Assembly: GCA_002373085.1 (NCBI GenBank)
Contig: DFJP01000097.1
Location: forward strand, 1-6,336
DNA length: 6,336 nucleotides
Reading direction: 5' to 3'
From: Caryophanales bacterium UBA3668
GTDB lineage: Bacteria > Bacillota_I > Bacilli_A > RFN20 > CAG-826
Shown one piece after another: positions 1-6,064 of the stretch. The stretch's first letter is position 1. Each line of letters begins with the position of its first letter. The notes under the pieces are model-generated. The model made no database searches, was not told where the DNA came from, and saw only the letters and a program-made list of their open reading frames with translations. The translations under genes were made by a program, and so were the position numbers.

Positions 1-558
1 AATCCTGTCATGAAGAAATGGTGGGAAGTTAATGATGAAGACATTAAGACCATGATGAAACATACAACCTGGCCTGCTGCAGACTTAGGATATTTCAGAG
101 GCGGTGGATATTCATCTAGATTTGTCACTAGAGCAGAGATGCCTATGACAATGATTAGACTCAACCTTGTCAAAGGATTAGGACCAGTGTTACAAATTGT
201 TGAAGGTTGGAGTGTTAATCTTCCTGATGAAGTCACAGATGTCTTATGGAAGAGAACAGACTATACATGGCCATGTACATGGTTTACTCCACGTATTACA
301 GGCAAGTACCCATTTACAAGCGCGTATGATGTGATGAATAACTGGGGTGCAAACCATGGTGCAATCTCTTACGGCCATATTGGTGCTGATTTAATTACCT
401 TAGCGTCTATTTTAAGAATTCCAGTTTGTATGCATAACGTTCCAGAAAAGGACATTTATCGTCCATCTGCTTGGAGCGCATTTGGAATGGATAAAGAAGG
501 ACAAGATTATCGCGCTTGTGAAGCCTATGGCCCAATGTACAAGAACATTAGAAAGTAA
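1..558 (+). CDS. fucI: L-fucose isomerase, C-terminal part (5' end outside window)
   Basis: Converts L-fucose to L-fuculose in the cytoplasm, the first step of fucose breakdown; the E. coli enzyme also isomerises D-arabinose. The frame is open from base 1, so the first ATG (base 10) is internal. About 185 residues remain of a protein that is 591 residues long in E. coli. Signature stretches recalled from E. coli FucI are all present: [57 protein letters not shown] and EGQDYRAC. The His of NWGANHG (codon 355-357) matches E. coli His528, a manganese ligand; the other two ligands, Glu337 and Asp361, lie upstream of the window. The C-terminus is intact and ends at TAA. The alpha-L-fucosidase gene follows after 39 bases, so released fucose would feed straight into this enzyme. 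The family assignment is very secure. Confidence 0.96.
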   Translation, partial: NPVMKKWWEVNDEDIKTMMKHTTWPAADLGYFRGGGYSSRFVTRAEMPMTMIRLNLVKGLGPVLQIVEGWSVNLPDEVTDVLWKRTDYTWPCTWFTPRITGKYPFTSAYDVMNNWGANHGAISYGHIGADLITLASILRIPVCMHNVPEKDIYRPSAWSAFGMDKEGQDYRACEAYGPMYKNIRK

Positions 559-589
559 TTTTAGTGTTCTTTAAGCTAAACTTATTTAC

Positions 590-594
590 GGAGG
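590..594 (+). promoter_or_regulatory. Ribosome binding site of the fucosidase gene
   Basis: GGAGG is a strong Shine-Dalgarno match. It lies 3 bases before an ATG at 598 and 9 bases before an in-frame ATG at 604. The 9-base spacing is the more usual, so the second ATG is preferred as the start. Confidence 0.75.
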
Positions 595-603
595 ACAATG
601 AAT

Positions 604-1809
604 ATGAAACCAGAGTATATAAAACAATTTGAAAAATTAGGTTTTGGAATGTTTGTTCATTTTGGTCTTTATTCCGTTTTAGGTAAAGGCGAATGGGTTT
701 ATTACACTTTAAATTCAGAAGATAAGAAAAATTATTTCAGCGAAGAATTCGCTAACAAGTTTAATCCAAAAAAAGACTGGGCAATTAAACTCGTTAAAAC
801 CGCCAAAGCTGCGGGAGCTAAATATATTACATTAACAACTAAACATCATGATGGTTTCTTTCTTTATGATTCAAAAGGATTAACAAATTGGGACTCAACT
901 AAACTAGGACCAAAAAGAGACCTTGTTAAAGAATTTGTTGATGCATGTAATAAAGAAGGAATAGTCCCATTTTTCTATCATGCCTTACTTGATTGGCATA
1001 ACGAAAATTACAATAAAGATTTTTCAAAATATATTGATTTCTTAGTCAAATCAGTGGAGCTCTTATGCACTAATTATGGAAAAATAGGTGGCTTTTGGTT
1101 TGATGGATTCTGGGATAAACCAAACGAAGATTGGCAATTTGATCGTTTATATAAAACAATTAGAAAGCATCAACCAGAAGCGATGATTATTAATAACACT
1201 GGCATGTCTGATACAGGGACAATTAGTCACTATGAGATTGACTCTGTGACTTATGAAAGAAGTACTCCAACGATGGTTAATACTCAAGATGGCAAAGAAA
1301 GAGCGGGAGAAATGTGCGAAGTGTTAGGACAGCACTGGGGATACACAAAAGATGATTTAGATTTCAAATCATTTAAAGAAATACTTTATTCCCTAATTGA
1401 TTGTAGAAATTCCAATTGTAATTTCCTTTTAAATTGTGGTCCTAAAGCTAATGGATATTTAACTGAATTAGATAAGGAATACTTTAGACGTTTAGGTGTT
1501 TTCATTAAAAAGAACAAGAACTTTATCTATAACGTTAAGAAGGCAGACATCTCTAGCCCTGACTGTGTAATCTTACAAGATGATAGTTATTATTATGCAG
1601 TCATCAAAGATGTATTGATGTCAGTTAACCCTAACGCTCAACTAGAAAAAGGAACTACAAAAGCAACAATTCCTAATCACAAGATTAAAAACGCCAAATA
1701 TTTGGACTCTAAAGATCCAGTTTCTTTATCAGATGACGAACACACCATTTATGTGAAACCATTTGACTATGGAGAGGCTAGAGCAGTAAGGGTAGTAAGG
1801 TTTAAATAA
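604..1809 (+). CDS. Alpha-L-fucosidase, glycoside hydrolase family 29, intracellular
   Basis: Hydrolyses terminal alpha-L-fucose from oligosaccharides by the retaining mechanism of GH29. The protein has 401 residues from the preferred ATG; an ATG at 598 would add two. A (beta/alpha)8 catalytic domain covers about residues 1-305, followed by a short C-terminal beta domain. Visible motifs are HFGLYS (His19), TKHHDGF (His81, His82) and GFWFDGFWD. By analogy with Thermotoga maritima fucosidase, Asp167 in WFDG is the likely nucleophile, with Trp165 beside it. Glu218 in TYERSTP is a candidate acid/base, but GH29 acid/base residues are poorly conserved, so this is a guess. There is no signal peptide or membrane segment, so it should act in the cytoplasm on imported fucosides. 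Its place between fucI and the kinase/aldolase pair fits that role. Whether it prefers alpha-1,2, 1,3/4 or 1,6 links cannot be read from the sequence. Confidence 0.93.
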   Translation: MKPEYIKQFEKLGFGMFVHFGLYSVLGKGEWVYYTLNSEDKKNYFSEEFANKFNPKKDWAIKLVKTAKAAGAKYITLTTKHHDGFFLYDSKGLTNWDSTKLGPKRDLVKEFVDACNKEGIVPFFYHALLDWHNENYNKDFSKYIDFLVKSVELLCTNYGKIGGFWFDGFWDKPNEDWQFDRLYKTIRKHQPEAMIINNTGMSDTGTISHYEIDSVTYERSTPTMVNTQDGKERAGEMCEVLGQHWGYTKDDLDFKSFKEILYSLIDCRNSNCNFLLNCGPKANGYLTELDKEYFRRLGVFIKKNKNFIYNVKKADISSPDCVILQDDSYYYAVIKDVLMSVNPNAQLEKGTTKATIPNHKIKNAKYLDSKDPVSLSDDEHTIYVKPFDYGEARAVRVVRFK

Positions 1810-1823
1810 AAGAATGCGATAAC

Positions 1824-1847
1824 ACCGGTGATACAAATGCCGGTTTT
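1824..1847 (+). terminator. Weak hairpin between fucosidase and rhaD, possible attenuator or processing site
   Basis: In the 70-base gap, ACCGGTG (1824-1830) can pair with TGCCGGT (1838-1844) around a 7-base loop, giving 5 Watson-Crick pairs and 2 G-T pairs. Three further T residues follow (1845-1847). The U-tract is too short for an efficient terminator. Partial attenuation or an mRNA processing or stability element, allowing different fucosidase and rhaD/rhaB levels, is more likely if the hairpin matters at all. Confidence 0.4.
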
Positions 1848-1865
1848 AATATGAAATAGAAGACT

Positions 1866-1870
1866 GGAGA
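1866..1870 (+). promoter_or_regulatory. Ribosome binding site of rhaD
   Basis: GGAGA lies 9 bases before the ATG at 1880. It supports that start, which also gives the expected N-terminus of the family, with GWDERNGGN at residues 24-32. Confidence 0.65.
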
Positions 1871-1879
1871 TAGATTATT

Positions 1880-2698
1880 ATGAAAAGCTTTATTAATTCA
1901 CGTTTTGTTAAAGAAGTTAGTGAGATTACTAACAATATGTATCACCAAGGATGGGATGAACGTAATGGTGGTAATATCTCATATTTGATTGATGAAGAAT
2001 ATGTAAGGGAATATTTCCCAAAAGATAAATACATTAGAGATATTGAAATGGGTTTCACCGCGGATGAAATCTGTAGAAACAAATATTTCTTAGTTACTGG
2101 TACAGGAAAGTACTTTAAAAACGTTATTAAAGATCCAGAAGCTAATCTTGGTTTAGTAAAGATTGATGATAATGGTCATATAGCCCATCTTTTATGGGGA
2201 TATCGTGATGGAGGTAAATTCACAAGTGAATTCCCTGCTCACTTAATGAGCCATGCAGTTAGATTAAAAGTTAATCCTAATAATAGAGTTATTATGCATA
2301 CTCACCCAACATATACGATTTGTATGGGAGCGTGTCTACCAACAGATGAAGTTATATTTACTAGAAAACTATGGAAATCAAATACTGAAGCAGTAGTTGT
2401 TTTCCCTGAAGGCGTTGGAGTTCTTCCTTGTATGATTTGTGGTACAACCGAAATAGGAGAAGCTACTGCAAATAAAATGAAAGAGCATCGTATTGTTACT
2501 TGGACTAACCACGGCATCTATGGAGCGGGTAACGATATTGATGAAGCATTTGGCTTAATTGAGACAGTAGAGAAGACTGCTCAAATCTATATGCTTACTT
2601 TAGGACATGTTGTTAATGAAATTCCTGATGAAGTTATTATTGGCTTAGCTAAACTTTGGAACTTAAAAATGATGCCAGGCGTCATTGAGGAAAAATAA
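1880..2698 (+). CDS. rhaD: Rhamnulose-1-phosphate aldolase (RhaD type, class II zinc aldolase)
   Basis: Splits a 1-phosphorylated 6-deoxyketohexose into dihydroxyacetone phosphate and L-lactaldehyde in the cytoplasm. At 272 residues it matches E. coli RhaD (274), not the roughly 215-residue FucA. Shared stretches are GWDERNGGN (24-32), VTGTGKYF (72-79), DPEANLG (85-91), TSEFPAH (115-121), RVIMHTHPT (136-144), VVFPEGVGVLP (173-183) and NHGIYG (210-215). His140, His142 and His211 correspond to the zinc ligands His141, His143 and His212 of E. coli, and Glu117 to its catalytic Glu117. The stop codon overlaps the kinase start by one base, so the two are probably translated together. The surrounding genes concern fucose, so the real substrate may be L-fuculose-1-phosphate, L-rhamnulose-1-phosphate or both; the name follows family resemblance only. 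Confidence 0.93.
   Translation: MKSFINSRFVKEVSEITNNMYHQGWDERNGGNISYLIDEEYVREYFPKDKYIRDIEMGFTADEICRNKYFLVTGTGKYFKNVIKDPEANLGLVKIDDNGHIAHLLWGYRDGGKFTSEFPAHLMSHAVRLKVNPNNRVIMHTHPTYTICMGACLPTDEVIFTRKLWKSNTEAVVVFPEGVGVLPCMICGTTEIGEATANKMKEHRIVTWTNHGIYGAGNDIDEAFGLIETVEKTAQIYMLTLGHVVNEIPDEVIIGLAKLWNLKMMPGVIEEK
2687..2690 (+). promoter_or_regulatory. Ribosome binding site of rhaB, inside the rhaD coding end
   Basis: GAGG lies in the last codons of rhaD, 7 bases before the ATG at 2698, which overlaps the rhaD stop as TAATG. It fixes the kinase start and suggests coupled translation of the kinase with the aldolase. Confidence 0.75.
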
Positions 2699-3999
2699 TG
2701 AATTATTATCTAGCGATTGATCTAGGTGCGACAAGTGGTAGACATATCGTTGGTTACACCGAAAATAACGAAATTGTTTTAAAAGAAATACATAGATTTA
2801 GAACGTCAATGGATGATTCTCCACAAGGTTTGGTGTGGGATTTTAATCGTATCTTTGCCGAGATTAAAATAGGAATTAAGAAAGCTTTCAAGCTTTATCC
2901 AGGCATCATCTCTTTGGCGATTGATTCTTGGGGTGTAGATTATGTGCTTATGAATGGGAATAAGCCTATAATGCCTTTTTATGCTTATCGTAACGAGAGA
3001 AATATTGTTGCTAGTGAGATGGTAGAAAAGATAATTCCATTTAGAGATTTATATAAAATGACCGGCGTGCAATTCGCTAGTTATAACACAATATATCAAT
3101 TATTTTCTGATAAGATGCTTGGAAGGCTTCAATATGCGACAGATTATTTAATGGTGCCTAATTACTTCACTTATTTATTAACTGGAGTTAAGAGCCATGA
3201 ATACACTAATGAATCAACTACAGGCCTATTAAACCCATTAACTGGAAAATATTTAACTTCACTTATCGATAGATTAGAATTTCCAAAAGAACTTTTTAAT
3301 TCAAAGATTTTATCTGCAGGAGATTGTGTTGGCGATCTTCTTCCTAAAGTCCAAAAAGAAGTTGGTGGAAATTGCAAAGTAGTGCTATGTGCAACCCATG
3401 ACACTGCAAGTGCATTTGAATCAACAGAAGTTGATGAAGAATCGATTTTTATATCCAGTGGAACATGGTCTCTTCTTGGAGTTAAAATTGCTAAACCAAT
3501 TATCTCTGATGAAACTATGAAAGCTAATTTTACTAACGAAGGTGGAGTTGGTTATATTAGATTCCTTAAAAATATTCCAGGCATGTGGATTGCTAATAGA
3601 TTAAAATCAGAGACTAAATTAACGCAGGAATTTATTGATGAAAATATAGATAAAGTAAATTACAAAGTATGTTTTGATATTAGTGATAATAGTTTAGTTG
3701 CTCCACAAAGTATGAAAGATGCACTGCTAACTTTATTAGAAAAAAATAGTCCTCAAAATGACTTAGAATTATTCGCCTCAATTTATCGTTCAATGGCTGC
3801 GTCATATAAGACCGCTATTGAGTCGTTAGAGAATATTACAAAGAAAAAATATAAAAAGATAGTGATAGTTGGCGGAGGTGCTAAGAATAAATATCTCAAT
3901 CAATTGGTTGAAGAATATACAAAAAAGACAGTTGTTCCAAAACCAATTGAAGCAACTGCATTAGGAAATATACAAATTCAAATGAAAGCAAACAAGTAG
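2698..3999 (+). CDS. rhaB: Rhamnulokinase-type FGGY sugar kinase, short C-terminus
   Basis: ATP-dependent kinase of the FGGY family that phosphorylates a 6-deoxyketose at C1, supplying the substrate of the aldolase encoded just before it. The N-terminal FGGY domain starts with the phosphate-binding loop AIDLGATSGR (6-15). It carries DSWGVDYVL (76-84), AYRNER (96-101) and EYTNESTT (168-175), all typical of rhamnulokinases. The C-terminal domain has ATHDTASAF (232-240), with Asp235 as the probable catalytic base (E. coli RhaB Asp237). It also carries SSGTWSL (253-259), TNEGG (279-283), the nucleotide-site loop IVGGGAKN (390-397) and EATALGNI (418-425). At 433 residues it ends soon after that last motif, roughly 45-50 residues before the end of E. 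coli RhaB (489). The stop is followed at once by a terminator, so this looks like the natural end. The genomic context would also fit L-fuculose as substrate. Confidence 0.9.
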   Translation: MNYYLAIDLGATSGRHIVGYTENNEIVLKEIHRFRTSMDDSPQGLVWDFNRIFAEIKIGIKKAFKLYPGIISLAIDSWGVDYVLMNGNKPIMPFYAYRNERNIVASEMVEKIIPFRDLYKMTGVQFASYNTIYQLFSDKMLGRLQYATDYLMVPNYFTYLLTGVKSHEYTNESTTGLLNPLTGKYLTSLIDRLEFPKELFNSKILSAGDCVGDLLPKVQKEVGGNCKVVLCATHDTASAFESTEVDEESIFISSGTWSLLGVKIAKPIISDETMKANFTNEGGVGYIRFLKNIPGMWIANRLKSETKLTQEFIDENIDKVNYKVCFDISDNSLVAPQSMKDALLTLLEKNSPQNDLELFASIYRSMAASYKTAIESLENITKKKYKKIVIVGGGAKNKYLNQLVEEYTKKTVVPKPIEATALGNIQIQMKANK

Positions 4000-4022
4000 C
4001 TACAAGAAAGTAGCTATTTTTT
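3997..4022 (+). terminator. Intrinsic terminator between convergent operons, containing both stop codons
   Basis: TAGCTAC (3997-4003) and GTAGCTA (4010-4016) form a perfect 7-base-pair stem around the loop AAGAAA, followed by six T residues (4017-4022). This is a classic terminator for the sugar operon. The first three bases of the stem are the rhaB stop TAG. The last three (4014-4016, read on the other strand) are the stop TAG of the converging membrane-protein gene. On the minus strand the hairpin is followed only by CTTGTTTGC, so termination in that direction should be weaker. Confidence 0.85.
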
Positions 4023-4961
4023 AATGTTGATACTCTTTAAATAACTCTCTAGATAGATATCATATAAGATATCTAGAGGAACGATAGCGGCACTATATCT
4101 TTCTGATAAGATAGCGATGATATCAGTAGGGATATAAATGTCATCTCCTTCAAAATAGAATTTAGATTCATATTCCGCTAATTTGATAACCGCGTCACTA
4201 ACTCTAGGGCAATCATAGTCACTGGTTTCTAGATAATATTTTCTTATGTTATCAGTAACATATTTGTTAGTGAGATTATGTAACACTCTTAATAACTGAG
4301 TAACACCAAAAGCGATACTTATGATGAGTAGTAATGTTACTGGCCAAGGCATATATGTATTTGTTTGATAGTGGTCTCTCCAGGCACCTATTACGAACAC
4401 CATGATGTAATAGAGTAATGAATATAATACAACTGGTATAAGAGCGATAAATGATGTACGGAATTTGATATGACTATCAGAGATAACTAAGACAAATAGT
4501 AGAGTAATAAAAATTGGGTTAATCGTATGCATGAACAAATTAGAACGTTCAAACATCGTTTTCACAAATCCTTGGCCGATAGATAAAATCGTAATTGCGA
4601 CAAAAAATGTTAAGAAAGTACCAACAGACCCAACATATAAGATAGTGACAATCCAGTGTGGGAGCTTATATCTATCTCTTTTTAAGCCATCAATTTGGAA
4701 AGGCAAACACATAAAAGCGGATATCGCAGCAAGGATGTTAGACAAAGTCGTGAACATTTTCAAAGTGCCGATTCCTGCTTCTGAAGAACCTTCATCATAA
4801 AAGTTGATGATATTTAAAGTAACAGACACGATGGTAACCGCGATAACTAGGACTGACATTATTAGTCCTGCGATCCAACGCATCTTATTTATTTTTCTAA
4901 CGTTAACAATTTCTTCTCTTTTCATGTTATCTATTTTACTACTTTCAATTAGTAAGAGCAT
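4014..4961 (-). CDS. Polytopic membrane protein, probably Pr6Pr/FAR-17a-AIG1-like, with soluble C-terminal tail
   Basis: A predicted inner-membrane protein of 315 residues. Six hydrophobic segments are visible at about 29-53, 66-90, 104-127, 140-160, 168-193 and 205-224. The second begins FTTLSN (70-75) and the fourth contains HTINP (145-149). This pattern (F-T-x-x-S/T-N, later H-x-x-x-P, six helices) resembles Pr6Pr and FAR-17a/AIG1-like proteins. Some eukaryotic FAR-17a relatives hydrolyse lipid esters, but no activity can be claimed here. Residues about 225-315 form a charged, non-membrane tail that I do not recognise. The chosen start overlaps the acyltransferase end by 13 bases; neither it nor an in-frame ATG at 4925 (302 residues) has a clear ribosome binding site, so the start is uncertain. 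The gene is the last of the leftward membrane-protein operon. Confidence 0.6.
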   Translation of the reverse strand: MLLLIESSKIDNMKREEIVNVRKINKMRWIAGLIMSVLVIAVTIVSVTLNIINFYDEGSSEAGIGTLKMFTTLSNILAAISAFMCLPFQIDGLKRDRYKLPHWIVTILYVGSVGTFLTFFVAITILSIGQGFVKTMFERSNLFMHTINPIFITLLFVLVISDSHIKFRTSFIALIPVVLYSLLYYIMVFVIGAWRDHYQTNTYMPWPVTLLLIISIAFGVTQLLRVLHNLTNKYVTDNIRKYYLETSDYDCPRVSDAVIKLAEYESKFYFEGDDIYIPTDIIAILSERYSAAIVPLDILYDIYLESYLKSINIKK

Positions 4962-6064
4962 TTTAAGAATTTTAAATATTTATATTTAGCTAAGTATTCA
5001 CATAATGTTTGTAATCCAAAAGATAGAAGGATACACACTAGATATGGGATGACTAATAAATAAATATTCTCATGGAAAATATTGTGGCCAGTTGAATCTA
5101 AGATCCAATGCATATAATAGAAGAATTGGATATGGAATAAGTATGAAAAACTACCGACTCTTTTAAGCTTTCTAGAGATATTAGTAAATGATTCGTTTTC
5201 TATACTTAAAGAAATCGTCTTATTCATAAAGAAGAAGACAAAAACTGGTAAGAAGAAAAACGCATCAGCGAACACGAATAAATTGAAATATAGAGTTAAG
5301 AATAACTCACCAACCATAAAGAAGAAGGCAATAACTATATAAATGATATTACCTTTGATTTTAAAACTATCATGTGATGCAAATACTCTTCCTAAAACAA
5401 CAAAGATAAGAGCCTCTAAATGAGAACAATAAAGTTCTAAATAATTTCCTATCTTAAACATAGTGTTTGAGAAAGGATCATTACTTAAAGCGAACACTCC
5501 AAAGTAAGTAGAATTTAAGCATCCTAAGATATACATCACTATGGAGATAACTATTAAAATAGTTGATGATTTTTTAGTTTTAAATAATGTGGTGAATAAA
5601 ATGCATACCACTAAGGACACTAAAAACCAGAAACCTCTAGGTGCTCCTTTTAAGAAGAAGTTAACTATATATCTAATAAGTTCATAGTAGTTACCACTAG
5701 ACACAAAACCATATATATCTCTAATAGTGATTGGTAAACCAATAATAAACCAAAATAGATATAAGAATGATATTCTTAAACAAAATTTCTTAATATATTT
5801 CCATTTGTTTTCTGGGTCTAAATCAATTTGTTTAAATAGGAGAAAACTACTTATAACAAAAAAGATAGGAACTGCGACTCTAGTTAAGGCAAAGGCAAAC
5901 GATTCTCCTACTAAAGTAGGAATAGAATTATCTAACCCTACTGAACTAATGGAACTTCCTTCTGGAAAAACATGAATAGAAATAATTAATAGAGCAGCGA
6001 TAAATCTTACCAAATCTAAGATTGGATAATATTTAATCTTTTTCTCGTTCATTATAGTGGTCAT
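4949..6064 (-). CDS. Acyltransferase family 3 (OafA-like) membrane protein
   Basis: An integral membrane protein of 371 residues from the family that transfers acetyl, succinyl or similar groups to cell-surface sugars and other envelope molecules. The first helix carries LDLVRFIAALLIISIH (16-31) with the conserved Arg20 and His31. The next has RVAVPIFFVISSFLLF (62-77), the family's R-x-x-V-P-x-F-F-x-x-S-G motif with Ser in place of the usual Gly. FWFL (145-148) and SYLFHIQF (307-314) also match. About ten hydrophobic helices span the chain and there is no extra periplasmic SGNH domain. The start overlaps the stop of the upstream gene as ATGA and is preceded by AGGA at 7 bases, so it is well supported. 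The acceptor cannot be told from the sequence; lipids, teichoic acids, polysaccharide and peptidoglycan are all possible for this family. Confidence 0.88.
   Translation of the reverse strand: MTTIMNEKKIKYYPILDLVRFIAALLIISIHVFPEGSSISSVGLDNSIPTLVGESFAFALTRVAVPIFFVISSFLLFKQIDLDPENKWKYIKKFCLRISFLYLFWFIIGLPITIRDIYGFVSSGNYYELIRYIVNFFLKGAPRGFWFLVSLVVCILFTTLFKTKKSSTILIVISIVMYILGCLNSTYFGVFALSNDPFSNTMFKIGNYLELYCSHLEALIFVVLGRVFASHDSFKIKGNIIYIVIAFFFMVGELFLTLYFNLFVFADAFFFLPVFVFFFMNKTISLSIENESFTNISRKLKRVGSFSYLFHIQFFYYMHWILDSTGHNIFHENIYLLVIPYLVCILLSFGLQTLCEYLAKYKYLKFLKCSY

Noticed and set aside
10..12. ATG as the start of the first gene
   Set aside because: The frame is open to base 1 and the sequence matches the interior of the 591-residue fucose isomerase, so this Met is internal.
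560..580. Inverted repeat TTTAG...CTAAA after fucI as a terminator
   Set aside because: Only five AT-rich pairs, an 11-base loop and no T-tract; too weak, and the operon clearly continues with a strong ribosome site just downstream.
2302..2517. Minus-strand open frame inside rhaD
   Set aside because: It is a shadow of the strongly conserved RhaD frame (zinc-site region) and has no family resemblance of its own.
3171..3404. Minus-strand open frame inside rhaB
   Set aside because: Shadow of the kinase coding region; no recognisable protein features or supported start.
3982..3994. ATGAAAGCAAACA as a catabolite-repression (cre) operator
   Set aside because: It resembles the cre consensus but is one base short, lacks the central CG and lies at the 3' end of the last operon gene, where it would be unlikely to act.
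4531..4989. Two plus-strand open frames opposite the Pr6Pr-like gene
   Set aside because: They are antisense to a clear six-helix membrane protein, and their composition is explained as the complement of that gene.
5727..5975. Plus-strand open frame opposite the acyltransferase
   Set aside because: Antisense shadow of the conserved acyltransferase N-terminal region.
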